In this document: positions 1 to 12,435 of the stretch, in pieces | How the letters are laid out: every line of letters starts with the position of its first letter | Position numbering within the stretch: the stretch's first letter is position 1 | DNA from: Sporobolomyces roseus | Lineage: Eukaryota; Basidiomycota; Microbotryomycetes; Sporidiobolales; Sporidiobolaceae | DNA: 64,000 nucleotides | Reading direction: 5' to 3' | Assembly: GCA_016617785.1 (NCBI GenBank) | Contig: JADILM010000001.1 | Location: 3,534,001-3,598,000, forward strand | Program-made: the position numbers and the translations under genes | The notes under the pieces: model-generated | Database searches by the model: none | The model's input: the letters and a program-made list of their open reading frames with translations, nothing else | What the model was told of the DNA's origin: nothing

Positions 1-3000
1 AACATACGGCATGTGAAGATGAATAGCTCGCTTCTCCAATAAGTCCTTGTCTGCATCCTCGGTCAAACCGAGGCTGAAAGCGTTGGATCGAAGGAAAGCA
101 AGAGCGATTTGGGCAGATTCTTTGATGACCTCTCCGAGTTTACCGGTCAATTGGATTCCGCTACCGGGCATGATCTGTCGAGGAGAAAGTAAATGAGCAC
201 GAGTGATCAAGGAGCGTAAAGAGGGAAGAGCTCGAGGCTTACAGTAACTTCGATAGGCATGACAGCTCCCGAACCATTTCCGAGGTAACCCAATCCAGTA
301 CTGACTCCCACGGGACTTCGCTTCGTGTACAATCGATCCTTCTGGTACAAGGGTGGACCAACGTAATCGAGCAAGTTCTCAGCTGAGATTCTCACACTGA
401 CATCCTTGGGAACTTCGAGGGGTTGTCGAACGTTCGTTGTCGTTTTTCGCTCTTCGTTGGTTATCGATTCAGATGAGGCGGAATCTGGGGTCGAAGGAGG
501 AACGACAGATGCAGGATCGTGATCGCCATCTTGCTTCTCGACAGAAGATTCGGGAGTCGAGGGAGCAGGTGCAGCGGGAGTAGTCTTGGGAGGAACGACT
601 TCAGCGGCTGATTCAGCTACCGCAGGTTCGGGTAGATCTTGAACGATCTTGAGGGCGGCTTTTCGGTAGACCTGCGAGAAAGCGAGGTGTCAGCAAAAAA
701 AGAGGTGATTTGGTAAGAGGGTCGACGTACCTTTTCGATTTGCTGTTTCAGCCTTCGAACTCCTGACTCTCGGCAGTAGTATCGAATGAGAGCAGCGACG
801 GCATCCTCGGTAAGTTCGACATCGGCGTTCTTGAGTCCAGCTCCTTCCTTCGCTTGAGGTGCAAGGTATCGACTGGCGATAGCAGCCTTCTCCTCCGTAA
901 TGTACCCGCTGACTTCCATCACTTCCATTCGATCGAGTAGAGGAGCGGGGATAGTGTCGAGACTGTTGGCGGTACAAACGAAGAGAACTCGCGATAAATC
1001 GACTGGAACGTCGAGGTAGTGATCGAGGAATTGAGAGTTTTGTTCGGGATCTAGCATCTCGAGTAGAGCTGAGGAAGGATCTCCGTTGTGTCCTCGTCCA
1101 ATCTTGTCGACTTCATCGATCAAAACGAGAGGGTTTTCGGTTTGAACTTTCTTCAAGGCTTGAATAATTTTACCGGGCATCGCTCCAACGTAACTGAACG
1201 ATGCATCTTGTGTCAGCATAGTCGTCAAGCAGGAGGAGGAGAAGCGGTAGACTCACGTTCGACGATGACCCTTGATTTCAGCTACATCTGAAAGACCTCC
1301 GACTGAGAATCGGAAGAACTGTCGATCGAGTGCTCGTGCAATCGATTTTCCAATCGAGGTTTTACCTAAAGGAAGGAGAGAGCGTCAAATTTGACCGCGA
1401 GGGAACGAACCGAGAGTGAATGAACGTACCGACACCAGGAGGACCGACGAAACACAGAATCTTTCCTTCGACGGTTCCTCGTAGTTTACCGACAGCGAGG
1501 AATTCGAGAATACGATCCTTGACGTCCTTGAGTCCGTAATGATCATCGTCGAGAACACCAGTAGCATGCTTGAGATCGAAGTTCTCCTGAGTGTGACGTC
1601 CCCAAGGAATCGAAGTGATCCAATCGAGGTAGTTTCGAGTAACGTTGAATTCGCTGGCGGCAGGTTCGAGTCCTTGAAGTTTGTTGAGTTCTTCGTCGAA
1701 TACCTTCTTGACTGCTTCAGGCATGAGTAAAGTCTTTGCCTTGTCCGAGAACTTCTCGACCAATTTGTCCTTGCCGTCTGATTCGAGTCCCAACTCTTTC
1801 TTGATTCCCTTCAATTGCTCCATCAAATAATATTCTCTTTGACGCTTCTGAATCTTCGATTCGACATCCTTCGAGATCTTGTTCTGGAGTTGAGCGTTCA
1901 TGAGCTCTTTCTTGAGCACCAACAACGCCTTTTGTAACCTCTCCTCCAAGACCATCGATTCCAACACTTCTTGTAACTCGTTCACTTCTCCAGCCGAAAC
2001 TGCAGCGGCGAAATCTGCCAGTTTCTCGGGTTCTTCGAAGACGTTTCCGGCTGACTGGGACATCGAGAAGTTGGCGATCTGATCTCGGAAGAGTGGGTTC
2101 AGCTGAGCGATCTCTTTGAAGACTGAAATGATTTCTCCTGCAACGGCTCGAGCGACTTGAGACTTCTTGTCGTAAGGTTCCATCTCGACATTAGACACGT
2201 TGACGATCGAAACACCGTAGTCGTGGAGGTAGGCGGTTTGGAAGGGGGAAGAGGAAGAATCGGATCCTTCGCTGTCGACCTGAGAGGTCGATTCTCCTTC
2301 CGAGAATTCAGCATCAACCTTTCCTTCCTTTCCATCGACAAACTTGGGATCCTCCGTTCGCTCGACTGTCGTATCTCGGTCAATCTCTGCAGGTGATTGT
2401 TCCGGCTCTCCTTCGACCTTCTTCGCGTCTCCCACAGCAGTCGTTTCTCCAGATCCTTCAACCTCCTTCGCAGATTCGCTTGGAGAATTCTCGACTGCTT
2501 CAGGGGCTTCGGGAGCGGGTTGTGGTTTGGGACTAGGGATGGGGAGGAGTTCGTCGATTCGAATTCGTCGGTGAGGGTAAAGGACAGCGGTAAGTCCAGG
2601 TTCGGAGGGTTTCGCGTTGGGATCGCTAGAGTCGGTAGAGGTAGGGGCAGGGAAAGTCGAAGTGATTTGAGCGAAGACTCCGACAGGGTGAACTGAGTTG
2701 GTATCGGTAATTCTGTAGAAGCGAAACAGGTCAGTTTCTTGAATCTTGACCCAATTGCTTCGCGTGAGTGAGCTTACACATCACTGTCTGCGTCCTCATC
2801 CTTCAATAGGAAAGCACCGATGTAAGGTTGACCTCGTTTGATCGACTCCTTAATCGCCTTGATCACCTCTTTATCGTTGATGACGACGGCTTTGTAGAAT
2901 CCCGGGAACAGAGGTCGGCGAGTGATAGGGAGGGCGAGAACTTGAGGGTAGTTGTCGGGTACAGAACGGCGAGAGATGGAAGTTCCGCTCGAAGATGAGG

Positions 3001-3505
3001 AAGAAGAGCCTGATCCGCCATCTGAAGAGGGAGGGGTCGATTCTCCTCCCGAAGAGCCTGCTGAAGATCCTGACGATGAGAACGAAGAGCTTGAAGCAGA
3101 CCCGGACGAAGGGTTTCTCAATCCTCCTCCGATTCCTCCTGACCTTTCGTTCAACGGGAGTCCTGGTCTTCGGATCGGAATTTTCGCTTCTCCCTCTCCT
3201 TCTCCACCTTCGCCTTCACCCTCTCCTTCTTCTCCATCTTGCTCATCCCGATCAAAGCGAGTTTTGCGAGGTTGAAGGAGTGGCGATGATGGACGAAGGA
3301 AGGAAGCGTCTAGGCGAGCGGAAGTTGAGAGGGATCGGTGGGGGATTGAAGAGAGAGTGCTTCGAGAAGTGGAAGCGAAGGGAGAGGAAGCGGGAGATGT
3401 CGATCGGGGAGTTGAGGAACGGCGAAGAGATGAAGTTGTGAGTCTGATCGAGGAAGGGGATCTCGAGCTTGCGAGCGCTTGTCTGCGTAAAGAGGTAGGT
3501 AGCAT
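1..3505 (-). CDS. PIM1: Mitochondrial Lon protease (PIM1-type), 3' end outside window
   Basis: ATP-dependent serine protease of the mitochondrial matrix that degrades damaged proteins. The reading starts at ATG 3505 with an Arg/Ser-rich presequence ([16 protein letters not shown]), then low-complexity Ser/Gly stretches. The Lon N-terminal substrate domain follows (around [20 protein letters not shown]). The AAA+ module has Walker A GPPGVG interrupted by an intron and then [13 protein letters not shown], Walker [12 protein letters not shown], and sensor-type [20 protein letters not shown]. The protease domain begins near 400 and runs off position 1, so the catalytic Ser/Lys pair is not visible. 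Five introns can be placed (about 2712-2777, 1366-1430, 1193-1256, 670-730 and 175-242). An acidic, proline-rich insert lies between the AAA+ and protease parts. The identity is very secure; only the exact splice positions are approximate. Confidence 0.95.
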
Positions 3506-4387
3506 GATCCACGGATGTAGGTGGAGCAGGATTCGAGGTGATGCGATGAAGAGTTGTCCGATGGGAGAAGGTTCTAGTTAATCGGAGGCAATGAGAGCGA
3601 GAGAGAGCTGCCGATGAGCTGTGCGTGCCTGTCTTGACTTCTTGTAGCTCTAGAGTGTAGATACAGATGAGTCGAGCTGAGTATAGTTGTGGTGAGAAGG
3701 AGAAGAAGAATATTACGAATCGAAGCGATCGCTCTCCCTTCTCCATCTCGCATCGAAATCCGCTTTTCCACCATACAGCAGCTGAGCTGGGTTGCTTCAT
3801 CTCGCTCTGCCCGACTAGTAGTCGGCGGCACCTCCCGCTGCTTCGATTCGACTTTTCGCCGTCATCGCTCCTTTTGGCCGACTTCACACGACAAGTCGTC
3901 CCTGCAGAATTCGTTACAGCTAAGCGAATCTAGCTCTAGGCACACTACGAGATCAGCGGCCCCTTCTCGTTGAACTGAGTCGTGAAACAGACGACATTTC
4001 CTCTCTCAAGTCTACTTCCGATCGTTCCGACCAGACGCTGTACCTTTCTCTCCAACCAGACCTCGACGTGCTTGATCAGCGGTCTATGCTTTGTCGTATG
4101 TTGTCCACTCGAGCTCCCGTGATCGCAGTTTACCTGTGAGCGTCCGAATTTACAGGCTGATCCTCGACGCTCTCGCAAGTCGTTTACAGCCTAGGTATCT
4201 TCTGAGGCCGTGCACGGCGTTAACCGCAACACTCAGACGAAACTCCACATGCGTAACTGGCTCAATCGGACCAAATTCCTTCAGCTCTAACTTTCGAGAT
4301 TCGAGATGCGACAATCTGGGCATTCAACTCGAAAACACCTTTCCATCCTTCAGGCCACCTACCACCCCTTCTGCCTGTAAAAAGACA
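3506..4387. other. Divergent intergenic region, Lon / DUF6533
   Basis: This 880-bp gap lies between the start codons of the leftward Lon gene and the rightward DUF6533 gene. It should hold both promoters. Short overlapping frames occur on both strands but none has family-like content or consistent splice sites. I see no RNA gene or repeat in it. Confidence 0.6.
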
Positions 4388-5657
4388 ATGGAGACTCCAA
4401 TTGAATTGCGCGAGACGCGGAAGAACTTCATGATATCGCGCAGTGAGTCTCTTTCGCTCTCTTCCTTCTACCACAACTTCTGCTAATTTCCCGAATCGCC
4501 TGGTCAGATCTGTTGATCACCTTTACTGCTCTATTGATCTGGGATCACGTATGGCTGCTTTCTCTCTCTCTCGACTCGATTGCGCTCAAGTCTGACTCTC
4601 GTGCGGTTGTAGCTCGCAACACTGCCACTGGAGATCAGAATGATGTGGAAGAAGGGTCAATCCTGGACCCCTCTCCGTGTTTTATTCTTCTTGAACCGTT
4701 ACTTCACAATTTGGGTTGTAATGAGCAACCTGATGACAGAAGTCATTGCGATACCATCCGAAGTTTGTAGGAAAACGATTTGGCTCTGGATATTCAATGG
4801 AGACGTTGTAGTCCTGTGGGTCAAGCTCTCACCCCTCTGCAATCTTGCTGACTGACTCTCGCTCTCTAGTCTCACCGACGCCATCCTTATTATCAGGACC
4901 TGGGCGATATTTGAGAAATCGCGAAAAGTGCTCGTCTTTCTCATCCTCATGCTCGTAGCGGAAGCAGGAGTGATCATAGCAGCGGCGACTCAACTACATC
5001 GTAAGGTCTAGTGTCTCTTTCCAGTCGGTCGTGACTGATCGAGATTTACGTTCATAGCTCTCGTACTTCCCGCTCAAATTGGGGAGATCGTTCGGTTCCA
5101 TGGCTGCGTCGCCTCTGCGTCCGATGCCAAAGCTCAACAACTCGCATTCATGTAGTACGTCCTTCTCTATCTGGCCTAGGAACTCTCAAGTCTCGAACCC
5201 GCTCATCGACATGATTTCCAGCTGGTCTCCATCACTTGTGGTCAATCTGATCATCTTGTTAATGACGCTCTACAAGACCTTTCAGACCCAGCGTCAATTT
5301 GGCTCTGTTCCTATTTCGCAACGAATGCGCAAGGACGGTATCGTCTATTTCGCAATCGTCGTCGTTGTGAATTGTGTCAGTTTCGGATTCGCAACTCGTA
5401 AGTCATGTCTATCTGATCACTTCAGACTCCACGAGCTGATTCTCCGCCTCAATTGACTCACAGAGAAGGATCCTTCGCTACAGACTGTGACGCTACCCGC
5501 TTCTATCACAATCACCTCAGTTTGCTGTTCTCGACTCGTGCTCTCGCTTCGTTCGCATGGCAGCAAACCGGGCGGTACATCTCGACTGTCAACCCAAATC
5601 GTGTCTGTCGACAATGTACCAGTTTCGGGGCGTCAGGTGAGGTTTGGTTCGAGATAG
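4388..5657 (+). CDS. DUF6533-domain seven-helix membrane protein, copy 1
   Basis: Basidiomycete integral membrane protein of unknown function. The spliced product begins METPIELRETRKNFMISR. The DUF6533 signature follows: a helix ALLIWDHV, then LATLPLEIRMMWKKGQSWT and FFLNRYFTIWVV. Later hydrophobic segments include CRKTIWLWIFNGDVVVLL, KVLVFLILMLVAEAGVII, SLVVNLIILLMTLYK, DGIVYFAIVVVVNCVSFGF and ITITSVCCSRLVLSL, giving about seven helices. Six or so short introns separate the exons. It ends with a polar tail VRFGSR before TAG 5655-5657. The neighbouring gene at 6064 is a tandem paralogue with the same exon layout. A CAG|GTGAGG just before the stop could be a donor for an alternative 3' exon. 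Function is unknown, and ligand binding or signalling would be speculation. Confidence 0.8.
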
Positions 5658-6063
5658 GACCTGCTGTAGAATCCTTATGTTCTCGAAAAGCTCTTCACTC
5701 CTCATCCCTCATCGTTCGATTTCCATATTGTCGTCCTCTTGGGCTTCAAGTCGAGGCATCCTTCTTGTCCTCCCGCCCGTCACCGAGATCCAGGCGCTAA
5801 TTTGATTGAGCAACTTGCGAAACCTCAAGAATCCCGTTTTACATCTCTTTCCTTCCTGCCTTATCCTCTCTATCTTTGAGCAGCTTCCGACTCGTTGATA
5901 AAGTCTCGTGGATCGTCTCATTGGGCCCCTCTTCCTCAAGCTTGCAGGCAACTCCTTCGATTTCAACCTCCTCAGCTCCAAGTCTCCAAATAAATTCGAC
6001 GATCACAATATTCCTGCTCCCATCCTCCTTCTCCTCACCAAACTACACAGACAAGTCACAAGT
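5658..6063. other. Spacer between DUF6533 paralogues, with duplicated coding-like segment
   Basis: From about 5790 to 5935 this spacer resembles the segment behind copy 2 at about 7430-7597. It starts after a ccag and reads NLIEQLAKPQESRF in one frame, against FIDQLAKPEEFRLICQ in the other copy. In this copy the frame is closed by TGA at about 5878. Further on, VDKVSWIVSL still resembles the other copy's TEVSIVSIVW. The remainder should be promoter and 5' leader of copy 2. Confidence 0.5.
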
Positions 6064-7336
6064 ATGGAAACGCCAGCTGAGCTTCTCGAGATGCGTAAGA
6101 ACTTTCGAATAACGCGAAGTGAGTCCGTTTCCTACGCTCTCTCGAAAAGCAATTACCGCTAGTGATAGAACGCCTGCTTAGCTCTAGTGGTCACGTTCGC
6201 AGCTCTACTGCTCTACGATCACGTACGTATAACGTTCGTTCACTCTGCCCGGAACGTCTCGCTAACCCGTGGTTTTCGATTCAAGTTTAGCTCGCAACCC
6301 TCCCGCTCGAGATCAAACTCATGTGGAAGGATCAAACTTGGAGTCTGCTTCGAATCCTATTCTTCCTGAATCGATACTTCTCGCTTTGGGTCGCGCTATG
6401 GAACCTGATCACAGAATACGTCAACATTTCGACTGGAACTTGTAGGAAGATGATTTGGCTGTTGATCCTCAACGGAAACGTGTTGGTACTGTAAGTCGCG
6501 CACGACGATCTCCGAAGAATGTGCTGTCTCATCTCGCTCGTCCTGCGTAGTCTAGGAGACTCGATTCTTGCCCTTCGAGCATTTGCGATTTGGGGAACCT
6601 CTCGCAAAGTGCTCGTCTTTCTCGTCCTGATGCTTCTCGCAGAAGCCGGCGTCCTCATAGCAGCAGCCATTCAGCTACATCGTGAGCCTTGACTTCCCCA
6701 ATCGAATGATCGGTTACTAACCAAAGCGTCTCTCTCAGCTCTCGTTCTTCCCGATGGAATCAAAGACTTCGTCAACTTCCATGGATGCGTAGCTGCAGCG
6801 TCAGATGAAAGAGCTCAGCAAATAGCATTCATGTAGTACGTCCCCCTCTCGCTGAACAGAGTAGATTCGAACAATCGCTAAGGAAAATAAGGGGTGCTCA
6901 GTTGGACTCCTTCGCTCGCAGCAAACTCCATTATCCTGACCATGACGCTTTACAAGACCTTTCAATCACAACGTCGATTCGGTTCGGTTCCTGTGCTGCA
7001 GCGAATGCGCAGGGAAGGGATCGTTTACTTCGCCATTCTGGTTATCGTCAACTGCATCAGCTTCGGATTCGCAGCTCGTGAGCCTTTTCTTTTCGCTCTC
7101 TACAAACCACTGCAGTGCTCGGGAGCTGACGGTGATCGAAACTTATCGCAGAGAAGCAACCTTCGTTGCAGACGATCACTTTATCTGCCTCGATGACCAT
7201 TACCAGTGTCTGTTGCTCTCGTTTAGTGTTGTCCCTTCGATCATATGGCAGTGAGCAAATCGTCTCGTCAAACATAGTAGAGTCTGTCGATATGGTTCCG
7301 ATATCGAGACGGAGGGTGAGGTTTGGCTCGACGTGA
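6064..7336 (+). CDS. DUF6533-domain seven-helix membrane protein, copy 2
   Basis: Tandem paralogue of the gene at 4388. The spliced protein starts METPAELLEMRKNFRITR and shows the DUF6533 block: AALLLYDH, LATLPLEIKLMWKDQTWS and FFLNRYFSLWVALW. Downstream helices match copy 1 one by one (KVLVFLVLMLLAEAGVLI, GIVYFAILVIVNCISFGF, MTITSVCCSRLVLSL). The tail ends VRFGST before TGA 7334-7336. Exon boundaries coincide with copy 1, so the pair arose by duplication of an intron-containing gene. Copy 2 differs by many conservative substitutions and shows no break. Function is unknown in the family. Confidence 0.8.
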
Positions 7337-7858
7337 AATATTGTTGCGAAAGCTTTTCGCATCGCTCGTTGTATGCTGTTCCTCGCCTTCGTGACATCCT
7401 ACAATCTAGCAGACTCGACGATAACGGATGATTGCCAGCTGTCCTGCTAGAATTCGACCAGTTCATTGATCAACTTGCGAAACCCGAAGAATTCCGTTTG
7501 ATCTGTCAATCTCTTCCCTTGCTGCTATTGTACCTGATCGTCTCTATTCTTGGGAAGATTACCGAGGTGTCGATAGTATCTATCGTTTGGGTGAGTTAGA
7601 CAGAGCAAACGAAGCGAATTCGGACTTTGAACGGATTTTACGATGACTTTCTCCTCGATTTTCTTTTTCGCACCCCGCATTAGTTTAACTTGATATCTAT
7701 CTCCTACCGCGAGGTGGTAAGAAGTACAAACCAGTCTATGATCGATTTTTATGCAGACTTAGGAGACGCTTCTCTTTCGAATATCCTTCCTCGCTTACCT
7801 CGCATCTCTCAACTCGCTCTGATCAGCTCTCGACTGTAACAACACGAAACTCTAGGGA
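7337..7858. other. Spacer with open coding-like segment and kinase promoter
   Basis: A frame of about 50 codons stays open from about 7432 to 7597. It contains LLEFDQFIDQLAKPEEFRL and then a strongly hydrophobic run (LPLLLLYLIVSIL, EVSIVSIVW) before GTGAGT and a TAG. It is homologous to the spacer behind copy 1. It may be an alternative 3' exon, a decayed exon or a duplicated 3' UTR. The last 250 bp should contain the kinase promoter. Confidence 0.45.
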
Positions 7859-10085
<2,227 letters not shown>

Positions 10086-10637
10086 TATCACCCGTTTTCT
10101 CCTTTTCTGCGTGAGTATCTTGCCTCGCTCGTCACCGTTAGATCGTCTCGCTGACTTTCCCTTCGCCTTGTTTCCCAGGTCTTCCCATTTCTCCTCACTA
10201 GAATCTCTCGCTCTTCCCTCTTCCTCTCGCTCTCGCTCTTCTCGCCTTTATCTCCACTAGTCTCGAAAAACCAACATCCCATGCATCAAGTTGAAAAAAG
10301 CATGTCTCTCTACCGCTCATTTTCTTTCTTTAGCATCACCGAGCATCAGCTTTCCTCTTACACATAATCACTACCTCATAACCTACTATTGACCCGCCAC
10401 CTATTCGGATTTATACCCTTCTCTCTTCGATTTCTACGTTGTCGATTTTTCGTTTTCCCTTTTTTCTGTCTTGACGTCGATTTTTTCGTTTCGCCCTCCC
10501 TTTTGTGCTGTAGGACTCTTACACTTTTGGTTTGTTCGCACGGTCGACTCTCTCGTTCTTGCTCTCATTGTATTGCTACATGTTCCTCTTCTCAAAAATA
10601 ATCTCCTTGACATTCCTTCGACCAAATCGAACGAACT
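10086..10637. other. Convergent 3' spacer
   Basis: This gap of about 550 bp separates the converging kinase and bS21m genes. It is T-rich and pyrimidine-rich on the plus strand and should contain both 3' UTRs and poly(A) sites. No credible coding frame or RNA gene is seen. Confidence 0.6.
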
Positions 10638-11288
10638 CTACAAGTTCTTCTGTCTCATAGCCAAACTGACTGCTTTCCCGACCGCCACCTTGAACCTCCT
10701 CCTATGTCTCTCACTATTCAACCTAACCCTCTTATCACTCGGACCTTCAAACCTTTCCTGTCTCTTCAATTCACTCCTCACTTGATTCTCGTTCAAAACC
10801 CTATTCAAATTCCTATACGCCCTCGCCAAGTTGCCACCTTGAACAGCGAAGGATCGTGCAGAGGTAGTAGTGACTGAAGGTGAATAAGCGACGGGTGCTG
10901 CATGAGACCAAAGTTGTTCTGGAGTCGTTTCTCGACCGAAGAGGGAGTCGTTCTGAGCTGATCGGAATGAAGGAGAGGAGGAGAGCTGGGGGTAGAGAGA
11001 CGAGGTGGATCGTTGAGATGGGTAACGAGAAGACGAGGTTTGGCGCTTGTAGTCTGCTTGTTGTTGTTGTTTCGTTTGTTTCGAGGCTTGTGCTTGTTTG
11101 ATCACGTCCCCTAATTGAGAGGAACCGTCCGAGGAGGAAGAGGAAGATGGAGAGGAGGAAAGGGGAGAAGGAGGAGAGGAAGAAGTCGAGGATAAGGAAG
11201 GAAGACAAGTAAAGAAGTAGCGAGGAGTAGTACGAGTGGGTAAGGTAGTCCTCAGTGTGGTTCGTAAGGTACTAGTGAAAGCGTTCAT
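10638..11288 (-). CDS. MRP21: Mitochondrial small ribosomal subunit protein bS21m
   Basis: Component of the mitochondrial small ribosomal subunit. ATG 11288 opens an uninterrupted frame of 216 codons. The N-terminus (MNAFTSTLRTTLRTTL) is Arg/Thr-rich and fits a mitochondrial presequence. A long Ser/Gln-rich linker follows. The last 65 residues carry the bS21 signature: NLARAYRNLNRVLNENQVRS, SELKRQERFEGPSDKRVR and ERHRRRFKVAVGKAV. This resembles bacterial S21 with a fungal N-terminal extension. The upstream TTG in the same frame is not a likely start. It has no intron, unlike its neighbours. Confidence 0.85.
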   Translation of the reverse strand: MNAFTSTLRTTLRTTLPTRTTPRYFFTCLPSLSSTSSSPPSPLSSSPSSSSSSDGSSQLGDVIKQAQASKQTKQQQQADYKRQTSSSRYPSQRSTSSLYPQLSSSPSFRSAQNDSLFGRETTPEQLWSHAAPVAYSPSVTTTSARSFAVQGGNLARAYRNLNRVLNENQVRSELKRQERFEGPSDKRVRLNSERHRRRFKVAVGKAVSLAMRQKNL

Positions 11289-11503
11289 CTTGATCTGACT
11301 ATCAAAGATCAAGCGAAAAGAGATGAGTAAAAATCAGCGAGGAGAGCAGAGAACGCGCTGGTACTGGTTCTGGGGCCAGTGAGTGAACTTACTGATGCAC
11401 TGGGAATGCCTAAGTGAGTATCTTGTAGTGACGGGAGGATGGTAAGAAACGAACAAGTTTCGGTTTCGGTTTCGCTTTTCATCTCCGACACTTCACTTTC
11501 ACG

Positions 11504-12121
11504 ATGCAAGTAGACGATTCAGTACGACAAGTGAGTCTTATACCTTATTCCCCTCTCCCAGCCCTTACTGATTCCTTTTGCAGGCGATCATTCAATTGCA
11601 ATCTCAACAAATCGAAGCATCTCGTCAACTATCATCTATTCGATCCCAATTGAACCAACGAGAACGAGATGCAAAGCTGAACACTCTCACACTGAGGGAG
11701 ATCGAAGGATTACCGAGGGATTCAACTCAGGTGGGTTGTTATAGAGCCGTAGGGAGAATGTAAGCCAATCTTTCTTTCCTCTAGAATGATAGTGTTGACG
11801 AGTGATACCAGGACAGGTTCATGCAAGAGTCGAGGAACAACATTGAGAACACGCTCAAGGGAAAGATGAAGGACAGTCAAGAGGACGTAGGAATCCTCGA
11901 AAAGAAAGCAAAGGTTCGTCGACGTCTCTCGTGACTCGCGACAGGATCTGCTCACGCTCGTAGTCACTCTTCGTCGACGTACAGTACCTTGAGAACGAAA
12001 TGAATACTGCTCAAACGTGAGTCCCGGGTTTCTCTGACTTCTCTTTGTGCCTCAACTAATCCCCTCGCATTTCTCTAGATCACTCCGAGATATCCTCCAA
12101 CAAGCAGCAGCAAATCGATAA
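11504..12121 (+). CDS. PFD1: Prefoldin subunit 1
   Basis: Beta-type subunit of the hexameric prefoldin chaperone, which delivers unfolded actin and tubulin to CCT in the cytosol. Five short exons: MQVDDSVRQ, then AIIQLQSQQIEASRQLSSI, a central segment containing CYRAVGRMFMQESRNNIENT, then DVGILEKKAKSLFVDVQYLE, and TSLRDILQQAAANR before TAA 12119-12121. The pattern of two coiled-coil helices around a VGRMF beta-hairpin is the prefoldin-1 hallmark, and the length (about 125 aa) is typical. The CCT5 gene in this window encodes part of its client-accepting partner, but the two are not adjacent. Confidence 0.85.
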
Positions 12122-12435
12122 CCTCGCCCCTCTACTCTCAGCTGTACATATACCCTTCACACGTCGTTCTTCTGTATTCGTCGTCTCTCTCGCAAGCCAG
12201 ATTTTCTTCCCATTTTCATCTCGCTCTCCCAGTCGCAACCAAAACAGCGAGAGATGGAGATAACTTTGTGGTTTACTTTGCGAATCAAGAGAGAAGAGCA
12301 TAAAGACTGAGAAATGTAACGACTATAACTTGAGATTGACTGCTGAAAAAAGAAAAGAAAGAAAACGATTCACTTCCGCCGCTTCAAGCACCTTCCACTT
12401 CTCCAGCCAACCTCCTTCCCCAATCTTGATCCTAT
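12122..12435. other. Convergent 3' spacer
   Basis: About 314 bp between the converging PFD1 and calnexin genes. It contains short pyrimidine-rich and A-rich stretches suitable for 3' UTRs. I see no gene in it. Confidence 0.6.

Noticed and set aside
2344..3441. Several plus-strand frames opposite the Lon gene
   Set aside because: They are reverse-strand shadows of Ser/Pro/Gly-rich Lon coding sequence and have no independent support.
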